Below the pieces are notes generated by a model. The model had not been told where the DNA came from. It was given only the letters and a program-made list of their open reading frames with translations, and ran no database searches. Source: an uncultured Gammaproteobacteria bacterium (GTDB lineage: Bacteria > Pseudomonadota > Gammaproteobacteria > SZUA-140). From it: 7,616 nt of DNA. The translations under genes were made by a program, and so were the position numbers. Below, piece by piece: positions 1-5,957 of the stretch. The stretch spans positions 1 to 7,616 of the forward strand of contig CALZIG010000088.1 in the NCBI GenBank assembly GCA_945787585.1, in the 5' to 3' direction. Numbering within the stretch: position 1 is the stretch's first letter; every line of letters starts with the position of its first letter.

Positions 1-5
1 CTGGT

Positions 6-662
6 CTAATTTTCAGCAATGGTGGCTATGAAACTGTCAGCTTCTCTGATCGATGCCTCCATCTCTTTAATTAAGCTAGTGACATTACCTTCAATGCTCA
101 CAAGTTCACCCTGTAGTGAAGCAATTGCGTGGGCATTGAGGTTGTGTTTCAGGAATAGCACCTGATCTTTAAAGGCCGCCAGAACGGGTGCCATTTTTGA
201 TTCTGCGCGCTTCATTGCAGTAAGCAGTTTTTTATAATGGCGTTTTGTTTGATTGTATTTCTGCTCACTACTGCGACGTAATTTACTGCTGGTGTATTCG
301 CTGATCTCCTGCTTCCATTCGTCAAATAGCGCATCAGAAACCTCTTCCACTTTCGCAATTCGGCTGCTAACTTCGGCGGCCTTCTCTTCGCTCTCTTCAT
401 ATTCATCATTGAGTTTTTCATACTTATCTTCGAGATCACCGCCTGAGAAATTCAGTTCTGCACTAAAGCGTTCGAGCGAAGACTTGAACTGCTGCTTTGA
501 ATCCACCTGCGCATCGCGTGCCTCTTCAACCCGGTCAACGAGTATGTCGCGCTTATGTACACCAAATTTCTCCATGGTGTTGAAATAGGCGGTGGCACAG
601 CCAGTCGTCAGTAGTGCTGAAAATAACACTGTGATGATGGTTAAGCGTGAAGATTTATTCAT
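6..662 (-). CDS. DUF2959-family predicted lipoprotein
   Basis: A 218-residue protein of the DUF2959 family, whose function is unknown. Recognition rests on the conserved N-terminal stretch after the signal peptide (Y26-F-N-T-M-E-K, then V-H-K-R-D-I-L-V-D-R-V). Residues 1-22 form a signal peptide: basic MNKSSR, a hydrophobic stretch, then L-T-T-G-C with Cys22 as the probable lipidated residue. The threonine at -3 makes the lipobox slightly non-canonical. Ala23 after the cysteine would predict outer-membrane sorting. The rest is highly charged and helical, with probable coiled coil from about residue 35 to 120, so a periplasm-facing lipid-anchored rod is plausible. I chose the ATG at 662 because AGGA lies 7 nt upstream and the signal peptide then starts cleanly; a TTG at 689 would add nine charged residues. 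It is divergent from the heme-binding protein gene. The family call is confident; the function is not known. Confidence 0.88.
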   Translation of the reverse strand: MNKSSRLTIITVLFSALLTTGCATAYFNTMEKFGVHKRDILVDRVEEARDAQVDSKQQFKSSLERFSAELNFSGGDLEDKYEKLNDEYEESEEKAAEVSSRIAKVEEVSDALFDEWKQEISEYTSSKLRRSSEQKYNQTKRHYKKLLTAMKRAESKMAPVLAAFKDQVLFLKHNLNAHAIASLQGELVSIEGNVTSLIKEMEASIREADSFIATIAEN

Positions 663-747
663 TCGTCTATCCTGTCTTTCAGTAGGCAATCTAATAAGTT
701 ATATGGATTAGTGTTCGGGCGATTCATGACACCGTTATAATTACGAA

Positions 748-779
748 GCTAGCACCCGCATAATGGCGGTGATTCTAGC
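748..779. repeat. imperfect 11-bp hairpin in divergent intergenic region
   Basis: GCTAG (748-752) pairs with CTAGC (775-779) and CACC (753-756) pairs with GGTG (768-771). GC (758-759) then pairs with GC (766-767) around a 6-nt loop. A 3-nt bulge (772-774) and a bulged C (757) interrupt the stem. It lies between two divergent genes, so it is not at the end of either and has no adjacent T-run. It could be an operator, a leader structure for the minus-strand lipoprotein gene, or an inert repeat. The pairing is directly visible; the role is unknown. Confidence 0.5.
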
Positions 780-860
780 ATAATATGGTCGACCAGTTCG
801 CTGTTCGAGGCAAGCCGATTACGTTTCATGAAAACTTATTTTTTTCCCCACAGATGGCGA

Positions 861-889
861 TTCAATCCGAGGCCTAATCCTGATATTCT
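861..889 (+). promoter_or_regulatory. possible sigma-70 promoter for the heme-binding protein gene
   Basis: A weak -35 (TTCAAT, 861-866) lies 17 nt before TATTCT (884-889). The latter is preceded by TG one base upstream, making an extended -10. Transcription would start near 896 and give a leader of about 38 nt containing the ribosome binding site. The hexamers match consensus only partly, so this is tentative. A better-looking TATACT at 912-917 is too close to the start codon to work. Confidence 0.3.
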
Positions 890-933
890 TAATTTGAAGC
901 TAAGTACTCTTTATACTCGATGAGGATAGTGTA

Positions 934-1503
934 ATGAATGAGGAAACTGTTGTTGATTATGGCCCGTTGACTGGGCTTGTGGGAACCTGGAAGGGCGATA
1001 AGGGACTGGATATCGCACCTGAACCCGATGGCACTGAAAAGAACGCCTATTATGAGACACTCACCTTTGAAGCAGTAGGTGATGTTACCAATGCTGAACA
1101 GCAGGTCTTAACCGCGCTCCATTATCGCCAGATTGTGGCCCGCAAGTCGACCAACAAGGTCTTTCATGATGAGACCGGTTACTGGATGTGGGATGCTGCT
1201 GCAGGTGTGGTGATGCACTCGCTAACGATCCCACGCGCCGTTGCCGTGCTAGCAGGCGGTCACTATGATGGCCCCGATAGTGACAACAACGTGGTGCTGG
1301 AAGTGGCTGCGAAACTGGACGATCCTGACTGGCAGATTATCCAGTCGCCTTTTATGCGAGATAACGCCCGCACCACGGAATTTCGTCACCACATCACATT
1401 GAGTGGCGATAGCCTCAGCTATGCTGAAACGACCATTGTGGATATTTACGGCAAGCGTTTTGAACACACCGATGGTAACCAGCTCGTGCGGATGACAACT
1501 TAA
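934..1503 (+). CDS. nitrobindin-like heme-binding beta-barrel protein
   Basis: A 189-residue soluble protein resembling the bacterial FABP-like/nitrobindin group (DUF1794, THAP4-type heme-binding domain). Nitrobindins are ten-stranded beta-barrels that bind ferric heme and react with NO or peroxynitrite. Visible signatures are the N-terminal G17-T-W19-K-G21-D-K-G24, the H78-D-E-T-G-Y-W central motif, and the C-terminal H178-T-D-G-N-Q-L-V-R. By family position, His178 is the best candidate for the proximal heme ligand. No signal peptide or membrane segment is seen, so it should be cytoplasmic. The ATG at 934 is supported by TGAGGA at 921-926, 8 nt upstream. The gene stands alone: the lipoprotein gene is divergent and the chemoreceptor begins 453 bp downstream. 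Family assignment is fairly secure. Heme binding by this member and its physiological ligand are inferred. A role as a fatty-acid or other hydrophobic-ligand binder cannot be excluded. Confidence 0.85.
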   Translation: MNEETVVDYGPLTGLVGTWKGDKGLDIAPEPDGTEKNAYYETLTFEAVGDVTNAEQQVLTALHYRQIVARKSTNKVFHDETGYWMWDAAAGVVMHSLTIPRAVAVLAGGHYDGPDSDNNVVLEVAAKLDDPDWQIIQSPFMRDNARTTEFRHHITLSGDSLSYAETTIVDIYGKRFEHTDGNQLVRMTT

Positions 1504-1529
1504 ATCATCAGGCATATAGCGGTTTAGGT

Positions 1530-1558
1530 AGGGGATCGCCCCCCGACGCCTCCCCTTT
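1530..1558 (+). terminator. weak candidate terminator after the heme-binding protein gene
   Basis: AGGGGA (1530-1535) can pair with TCCCCT (1551-1556), followed by a short T-rich stretch. It begins 27 nt after the stop codon at 1501-1503. The 15-nt C-rich loop and the poor T-run make it sub-optimal. The alternative GGGG/CCCC pairing with a 4-nt loop would give a shorter stem. Low confidence. Confidence 0.25.
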
Positions 1559-1572
1559 CTGTTATGGATCAA

Positions 1573-1587
1573 TCTGAATGATTCAGA
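1573..1587. repeat. 15-bp inverted repeat TCTGAA-N3-TTCAGA
   Basis: Two perfect 6-bp arms (1573-1578 and 1582-1587) surround TGA. The geometry suits either a small dimeric-regulator operator or a chance palindrome. No promoter elements were recognised beside it. Confidence 0.4.
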
Positions 1588-1608
1588 ACTGACAGCGGCT
1601 CTTTAATA

Positions 1609-1642
1609 TACCAAACTCAGGATTGTACCAAACTTAGGCAAT
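1609..1642. repeat. degenerate 17-bp direct tandem repeat, two copies
   Basis: Copy 1 spans 1609-1625 and copy 2 spans 1626-1642, directly abutting. The first 13 positions (TACCAAACTnAGG) agree at 12; the last four diverge. A 17-bp period is close to 1.6 helical turns. It could be a pair of protein-binding sites or a small slippage duplication. Confidence 0.55.
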
Positions 1643-1658
1643 TCATCATTTCTGATGA
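1643..1658. repeat. 6-bp hairpin TCATCA-TTTC-TGATGA
   Basis: A perfect 6-bp stem (1643-1648 with 1653-1658) closes a TTTC tetraloop, immediately after the 17-bp tandem repeat. No T-run follows directly, so it is not a classic terminator. Confidence 0.4.
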
Positions 1659-1777
1659 GGCGACATTGCTTCGTTAGCTGGATCTGATTTTTCTTAATAG
1701 TGTACTTGCCTCTCCTCACCAAACACATTAGATTTATATTTAAAAACAATAATTTAAATAAATTCATTTGGCAATCT

Positions 1778-1792
1778 ACACTATTTTAGTGT
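1778..1792. repeat. 15-bp inverted repeat ACACTA-N3-TAGTGT
   Basis: Two perfect 6-bp arms (1778-1783 and 1787-1792) are separated by TTT, at the downstream edge of the A+T-rich block and about 68 bp before the sigma-28 like box. Its form and place suit an operator for a dimeric regulator of the chemoreceptor gene. The regulator is not identifiable from sequence. Confidence 0.4.
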
Positions 1793-1859
1793 GACGGCCC
1801 TCCCTGAACCATTACTTCAAACCCCAGCCCTTCTAAAAACTCATTATCTACTAGAGTTA

Positions 1860-1867
1860 GCCGATAA
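1860..1867 (+). promoter_or_regulatory. sigma-28 (FliA) type -10 box upstream of chemoreceptor gene
   Basis: GCCGATAA matches the FliA -10 consensus exactly and lies 90 bp before the chemoreceptor start codon, a class of gene commonly under FliA control. The matching -35 (TAAA about 15 nt upstream) is absent at the proper distance. The nearest TAAA (1834-1837) is 22 nt away, and TAGAGTT at 1852-1858 is too close. The element is therefore suggestive, not proven. Confidence 0.4.
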
Positions 1868-1956
1868 AAAATCTACTGTCTCGACTAACCAATGACCTGA
1901 TATCGAGCTGTGAGTTCGACCGCAATCTAATATGAATCAGCAAATATAGGGATGTA

Positions 1957-3999
1957 ATGAAAAACCTAAAACTAAGTATTACAGGAAAAATATTTACGGG
2001 GCTTTTTATGATGCTGGTAACACTGCTTACAGCAAGCCTGGCCGGTTATATCTCGACCAGTCGTTTATCGGATTCACTTAGTTATATTACAGGTGCGGCC
2101 TGGGACACTGCAGATGGTGCAATGGAAGGCTCCATCGGCATACAGCAACAAATTATCGTCAGCAACCAAATCATTAATGCGACCCGTTCGGGCACCACGA
2201 TCTCTAATATAGAGGAGTTGAAGGCTGGCCAGGAAATGGAGACAGAAGCGTTAGGCAGAATGTTTGCGGCTGGCGAAATTTCGGAAGAAAAAATTAATCA
2301 AGTCAAGCCCCTGATCACTCAGTTTTCCAAACTTCAAGATCAGTTAATAGCTGATTCAAGTCAATACGTAGCTGCGTACAAAGTACTCGAAAATAGTTCT
2401 ACAGACTTTATTGAACTTATGGGGCTTGTAGAAACTGTTGGTGACACCGTAATCGGAAAGCTCGCCAACGAACCGGATAAAACGCTGACATGGACCGATA
2501 TCAGCGCTCCCTGGAAGGCGACTGGTGGCTCAATGAAAATGCGTATCGCACTGCTAGAAAGCCTACATCAGTATAGGCAATATGTCGATGGAGTTATTAC
2601 CAAAGAACAGGCCCAGCGAGCTGTAGCCAAATCATTAAATATTATTGAGGGCAACATCAAAGAACTCTCCAGTATTAAATACTTCTCAGCAAAAGTGCCT
2701 GGCGGCGCGCACCAGGGACGCACCTACCTCAGTGCGTTACAAGAAACAATGTCTGAGCACAAAAAAAACCTCACATTGGCCACAAAAAAATACGCAACAT
2801 TTACTGCTTCAAGCAAGGAATATATTAATCATAGTCAGCGTCTACTTGATGAGCTAGAGGCACTTGAAGTAATCGCCGATGGCGCCGTTGAAGGAGAAAT
2901 GGATAATATTCAGAGTACAGTAAATTCAGCCTATACAATGGTTACAGGAGCACTTCTTGCTGGTATTTTACTAGTCGTCCTCGCAATATTTTTGAGTATA
3001 AAATTGATCACACAACCACTGAAAAAAATTTCAGACAGCCTCAGCAACATAAGTGAGGGTGAAGGTGATTTGACTGCAAAACTTAATGTAATATCACAGG
3101 ATGAAGTAGGAGAAATCGCTGACGGCTTTAATAAATTCGTTGAAAAAATACGTAGTATTATTATTCAGGTGTCAGAATCTACAACGCAACTAAGTACTGC
3201 AACAGAACAGGTTATTTCTACTACGAAAGATGCTAAAGATAATGTGCGTAAACAAAAAGCTGAAACTGAACAAGTCGCAACAGCAATGAATGAAATGTCG
3301 GCTACCGCAAGTGAAGTTGCCAATAGTGCAAATGATGCTGCCACGGCAGCTGGTTATGCAAAAGAGCAGACAAGTAAGGGTCAGGAAGTCGTTAAAAAAA
3401 CAATTGATGTTATTAATCACCTCTCCGATGATGTTACAAATGCGGCTGAAGTTATCGAAACCGTCGCAACAGATAGTAACAACATTGGCTCCGTCCTCGA
3501 TGTCATCAAGGAAATAGCTGAACAGACGAATCTATTGGCGCTAAATGCCGCAATTGAGGCTGCACGTGCGGGTGAACAAGGTAGAGGGTTTGCAGTCGTA
3601 GCAGATGAGGTACGTACGCTAGCCTCTCGTACACAGGAGTCTACCCAGGAAATTCAGAGTATGATCGAACGCCTTCAGGATAATACTAAGCAAGCGGTTG
3701 AAACAATGAAACAGAGCCGTATGCAGGCCGAAAGTGGAGTTGAATGTGTCAATAATACTGGAACGGCACTGCTCGAGATTATCACGGCTGTCTCCAAAAT
3801 TAGTGATCTCAACCATCAGATTGCCACCGCAGCAGAACAACAAAGTGCAGTATCAGGAGAAATTAATCGTAACATTGTCAATATCGATCAGATCTCTGAT
3901 AATAATGTAGAGTTTTCACAGAGAATCGAAAATGAAAGCCAGAGCATGGAAAATTTATCACTGACTCTACGTCGATTAGTGAATCAGTTTAAAATATAA
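1957..3999 (+). CDS. methyl-accepting chemotaxis protein (transmembrane chemoreceptor)
   Basis: A 680-residue inner-membrane chemoreceptor that would control the CheA kinase through CheW and so steer flagellar (or pilus) motility. It has a short cytoplasmic N-terminus and TM1 at about residues 12-32. A periplasmic sensor of roughly 290 mostly helical residues follows, then TM2 at about 328-350, HAMP at about 350-400 (P354, and D382-E-V-G-E-I near its end) and the signalling coiled coil to the end. The hairpin tip is unmistakable: E519[18 protein letters not shown] through G542[10 protein letters not shown]. About 146 residues follow E534, consistent with a 20-heptad arm (40H class). The sensor's length suits a long four-helix or HBM-like bimodule, and its ligand cannot be named. 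No C-terminal NWETF-like CheR tether is present; the protein ends in LVNQFKI. The ATG at 1957 has AGGGA at 1948-1952. No che or flagellar genes are adjacent, so it is an orphan receptor. Confidence 0.96.
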   Translation: MKNLKLSITGKIFTGLFMMLVTLLTASLAGYISTSRLSDSLSYITGAAWDTADGAMEGSIGIQQQIIVSNQIINATRSGTTISNIEELKAGQEMETEALGRMFAAGEISEEKINQVKPLITQFSKLQDQLIADSSQYVAAYKVLENSSTDFIELMGLVETVGDTVIGKLANEPDKTLTWTDISAPWKATGGSMKMRIALLESLHQYRQYVDGVITKEQAQRAVAKSLNIIEGNIKELSSIKYFSAKVPGGAHQGRTYLSALQETMSEHKKNLTLATKKYATFTASSKEYINHSQRLLDELEALEVIADGAVEGEMDNIQSTVNSAYTMVTGALLAGILLVVLAIFLSIKLITQPLKKISDSLSNISEGEGDLTAKLNVISQDEVGEIADGFNKFVEKIRSIIIQVSESTTQLSTATEQVISTTKDAKDNVRKQKAETEQVATAMNEMSATASEVANSANDAATAAGYAKEQTSKGQEVVKKTIDVINHLSDDVTNAAEVIETVATDSNNIGSVLDVIKEIAEQTNLLALNAAIEAARAGEQGRGFAVVADEVRTLASRTQESTQEIQSMIERLQDNTKQAVETMKQSRMQAESGVECVNNTGTALLEIITAVSKISDLNHQIATAAEQQSAVSGEINRNIVNIDQISDNNVEFSQRIENESQSMENLSLTLRRLVNQFKI

Positions 4000-4022
4000 T
4001 AGTAGTCATGAGCATAGTCGCG

Positions 4023-4038
4023 CTTTAACCCCTTAAAG
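4023..4038. repeat. 6-bp hairpin between the convergent chemoreceptor and regulator genes
   Basis: CTTTAA (4023-4028) and TTAAAG (4033-4038) form a perfect stem around CCCC. It begins 24 nt after the chemoreceptor stop. It is A+T-rich and has no T-run on either side, so at most it is a weak bidirectional transcription barrier. Confidence 0.35.
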
Positions 4039-4092
4039 GACTGAACTCTGTATGATGGAAAAAAGTCTTCAACCACTAAAAATAACGCAAAC

Positions 4093-4776
4093 TTATGGCA
4101 CGTGATGTTTCAGCATCATAGATAGCCGACTCTTTTCTATAATCTCAACCTTACCTCGGTGTAGTTTTACCCACCCCTGACGCTCGAACTTTTTAAGCAA
4201 TCGACTTACCACCTCACGTGCGGTGCCAAGCTCAACGGCAAGATCATAGTGCGTTGTTTTAATCAGGTTCGATAATAGTGACGAATCAAGCAAGTGCTGT
4301 GCAATGCGCTGCTCCATTGGCCCAAATGCAACCTCCTCGACCAGGGTTGCCAGCTCGTTCATGCCGCTATCAATAGCGGAAAATATAAAATTCCTGAAAT
4401 CTGTAGAGTCATTGAGTGCTCGCATAAACGCCTGCTTTTCAATGGTGACTGCCTCAACTGCCGTCGTGGTGATCGCCTCGGCGTGGTAGCAACTATCGCC
4501 GAGTAGACATGCGGTGGTTAACTCACAACTATGCCCTGGCTGTATGTGATACAGGGTAATCTCATGTCCATCCTCAGTCACTTTTTGTACATTAACCGAA
4601 CCAGCGAACACGAGTAGATACTGTTTGCAGGGTTCACCATCGTGAAAGATATATGTGTGAGCAGGAATTTTGATCGTTCGTGCAGTATTTGCGACCGCTA
4701 ACCAGGTTGGGTCAGTGATTGCCTTCAGCGCAGGAAAGTGTTCGACCCACGTTGGTATCGTTAGCGATCTGCTCAC
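4093..4776 (-). CDS. Crp/Fnr-family transcriptional regulator
   Basis: A 227-residue regulator (234 from the upstream ATG at 4797) with an N-terminal cyclic-nucleotide-binding-type beta-roll (about 15-120), a long dimerisation helix (about 124-151) and a C-terminal winged helix (about 165-215). The recognition helix carries E188-V-V-S191-R192, the E-xx-S-R pattern that FNR uses to read TTGAT half-sites. The N-terminal cysteine cluster that holds the FNR iron-sulfur cluster is missing. The cAMP-contacting Arg-Ser pair of CRP appears replaced by Y97-H98, so cAMP sensing is unlikely. Four cysteines lie in the sensor domain (50, 84, 90, 96), the last three evenly spaced as C-x5-C-x5-C. I chose GTG at 4776 because GGAGGG (4783-4788) sits 6 nt before it, whereas the ATGs at 4797 and 4794 have no Shine-Dalgarno. 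It is the last gene of the minus-strand series and converges on the chemoreceptor gene. The effector is unknown. Confidence 0.9.
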   Translation of the reverse strand: MSRSLTIPTWVEHFPALKAITDPTWLAVANTARTIKIPAHTYIFHDGEPCKQYLLVFAGSVNVQKVTEDGHEITLYHIQPGHSCELTTACLLGDSCYHAEAITTTAVEAVTIEKQAFMRALNDSTDFRNFIFSAIDSGMNELATLVEEVAFGPMEQRIAQHLLDSSLLSNLIKTTHYDLAVELGTAREVVSRLLKKFERQGWVKLHRGKVEIIEKSRLSMMLKHHVP

Positions 4777-4782
4777 TTCACG

Positions 4783-4788
4783 CCCTCC
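4783..4788 (-). promoter_or_regulatory. Shine-Dalgarno deciding the GTG start of the Crp/Fnr regulator
   Basis: On the minus strand GGAGGG is followed after 6 nt by GTG (4776-4774). This strong site falls inside the reading frame if the upstream ATG at 4797 is used. It therefore argues for the shorter protein, or for two initiation points. Confidence 0.6.
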
Positions 4789-4878
4789 AATCATCATGAG
4801 GGAAAAGCCCTGTAGTTAATTAAGACAGCCGCTTTGGCAAGGAGTTCAAGCTGTCATCAGGAATATGTTTTTGCCTGA

Positions 4879-5829
4879 TCAAGCCATATTTTTCTGCTGT
4901 TTATCTTTTATTTGCGTTTCCAGCTGTTGTGAAGTCTCAGCCAGATAATCGGGTGACAGTACATTTTTTATTGCCCACTGATAAGCCGGTATTACCGAAA
5001 TTGAAAGCTGATTAAAGGGCTCATAACTGAGGTCAACAAACTTGGGGTGGACGGCAACTAATAGTGAAAAAAACTGTTTTATTTCCTTTTTATCTTCTAA
5101 TAGTGAACTGAAACGCAGGCCATTCCGTGCGATGCTCCACTGAAAAGGCTCTTCCGCAATCGCCTCTTTACAACGTGCCAAATAATCAGATTCACGCACA
5201 TATTTCAGTATCTCAGGATCACTATTACGCGCCGCCTCTGGCACCGCATTGAGGTGACAGGCCAGTATATTATAGTGCACATGGTAAAGGTCACCGATAC
5301 ACACTGCACTCTGCGGATGACGCATATTATGCTGCTCGATGGTGACGATCACCCATTGGTAATATTCAATGGCATTTTTTTTAGTCTGTTCCATCTCCGC
5401 GCGCTTCCCCTGCTCAAGGTAAACAGCGATACGATCAAACGCAATATTCCCGAGCAACCACTGCCAGCACGCCTTACTGAGATAATCATCCGCGGCTAGC
5501 GTAGTCATTTGCTGTTTCACATGCGTCTCGAGATCACGCGTATCTTTATCTTTGGTGAGATGACGCCGACACCATTTCAATTCACGATAGACATTCATCA
5601 AACGCTCTGCGGCTTCAGGAAATGGACTTGGAAAATACTCGTCGTGCAGCAGGTCAATAATTTCAGTGATATGTGCGGTGGGTTTTTTATTGGGACTACG
5701 ATGGTAACGCTGCAATAACTCCAGCTTGATCCCTTTTGGATCGATACTATCGATCTCAAACTGGAAATGCTCCCAGCTCCAATCATGCTGCATTTTAAGG
5801 CGATTAATCTTGTTAAATAATGAAGCCAT
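4879..5829 (-). CDS. conserved-looking hypothetical protein, 316 aa
   Basis: I do not recognise this protein. It has no signal peptide or membrane segment, so it should be cytoplasmic. The composition is that of an all-helical globular protein, rich in Trp, Tyr, His and Gln, with many amphipathic stretches, for example about 72-110 and 115-180. A TPR-like or similar helical-repeat fold is possible, but no repeat register is clear to me. Residues about 17-66 (W-S-W-E-H-F, then L-L-Q-R-Y, then K-K-P-T-A-H-I-T-E-I-I-D-L-L) faintly resemble an Xre/Cro-type helix-turn-helix; this is speculative. The C-terminus is a charged, Gln/Lys-rich tail. The ATG at 5829 lacks a good Shine-Dalgarno; the next Met (codon 13) has none either. 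It lies 126 nt after radA and about 100 nt before the Crp/Fnr regulator on the same strand. It is a real gene judging by its length, amino-acid balance and placement. Confidence 0.7.
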   Translation of the reverse strand: MASLFNKINRLKMQHDWSWEHFQFEIDSIDPKGIKLELLQRYHRSPNKKPTAHITEIIDLLHDEYFPSPFPEAAERLMNVYRELKWCRRHLTKDKDTRDLETHVKQQMTTLAADDYLSKACWQWLLGNIAFDRIAVYLEQGKRAEMEQTKKNAIEYYQWVIVTIEQHNMRHPQSAVCIGDLYHVHYNILACHLNAVPEAARNSDPEILKYVRESDYLARCKEAIAEEPFQWSIARNGLRFSSLLEDKKEIKQFFSLLVAVHPKFVDLSYEPFNQLSISVIPAYQWAIKNVLSPDYLAETSQQLETQIKDKQQKNMA

Positions 5830-5864
5830 AGCGCGCTACTCAGTCATCATGTTTCACTATTCTA

Positions 5865-5887
5865 TGCCACTTCGCCGCGGAATGGCA
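5865..5887. repeat. 8-bp bulged hairpin upstream of the hypothetical gene
   Basis: TGCCA (5865-5869) pairs with TGGCA (5883-5887). After a bulged C, TTC (5871-5873) pairs with GAA (5880-5882), closing the 6-nt loop GCCGCG. It sits 36 nt before the start codon of the 316-residue protein on the minus strand. With no T-run beyond it, it is better read as a leader structure or operator than a terminator. Confidence 0.45.
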
Positions 5888-5926
5888 CTAGCCAACTTTT
5901 AGCGTGTTAACGGCTCACGAATACTC

Positions 5927-5957
5927 TTAAAACCTGGCGGCATCATGCAAGCCGGTT
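5927..5957 (-). terminator. weak candidate terminator at the end of radA
   Basis: Reading the minus strand, AACC-GGC at the radA stop pairs with GCC and then, beyond a 4-nt bulge, with GGTT. TTTTAA follows. The stem is short and bulged, so partial readthrough into the downstream genes would be expected if it works at all. Confidence 0.25.

Larger units (their letters stand above)
1504..1956. other. 453-bp noncoding gap with repeats upstream of the chemoreceptor gene
   Basis: No convincing gene is present; the only open frames are a few codons long, such as MDQSE at 1564-1581 and MNQQI at 1932-1949. In order, the gap contains a weak terminator, a 15-bp inverted repeat (1573-1587), a degenerate 17-bp tandem repeat (1609-1642), a 6-bp hairpin (1643-1658), an A+T-rich block (about 1727-1770), a 15-bp inverted repeat (1778-1792) and a sigma-28 type -10 box (1860-1867). 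The A+T-rich block and palindromes suggest promoter and operator DNA, but no binding protein can be named. Confidence 0.6.

Noticed and set aside
663..689. Upstream TTG start of the DUF2959 lipoprotein
   Set aside because: It places nine charged residues before the signal peptide and lacks the AGGA site that precedes the ATG at 662.
814..821. GCCGATTA as a second FliA-type -10 box
   Set aside because: One mismatch to consensus, no TAAA at the right distance upstream, and the downstream gene is not a motility gene.
824..833. TTTCATGAAA palindrome as an operator
   Set aside because: Ten-base A+T-rich palindromes are common by chance and nothing nearby supports function.
912..917. TATACT as the -10 box of the heme-binding protein gene
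   Set aside because: Transcription would begin around 924, inside the ribosome binding site (921-926), and no -35 lies at a good distance.
1559..1572. FNR-like box CTGTT-N4-ATCAA after the heme-binding protein gene
   Set aside because: Two mismatches, and it is not positioned at a promoter of any recognised gene.
1755..1774. Minus-strand promoter (TTGCCA-N17-TATTGT) within the A+T-rich block
   Set aside because: It would drive only antisense RNA toward the heme-binding protein gene; A+T-rich DNA gives such matches easily.
3190..3843. Additional open frames on both strands inside the chemoreceptor gene
   Set aside because: They are shadows of a strongly conserved coding frame, short, with no ribosome sites or recognisable domains.
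4868..4882. FNR-like box (ATCAA half-site near the end of the hypothetical gene) for autoregulation of the Crp/Fnr gene
   Set aside because: Only one half-site is good, it overlaps coding sequence, and no -10 element occurs at the distance expected for an FNR-activated promoter.
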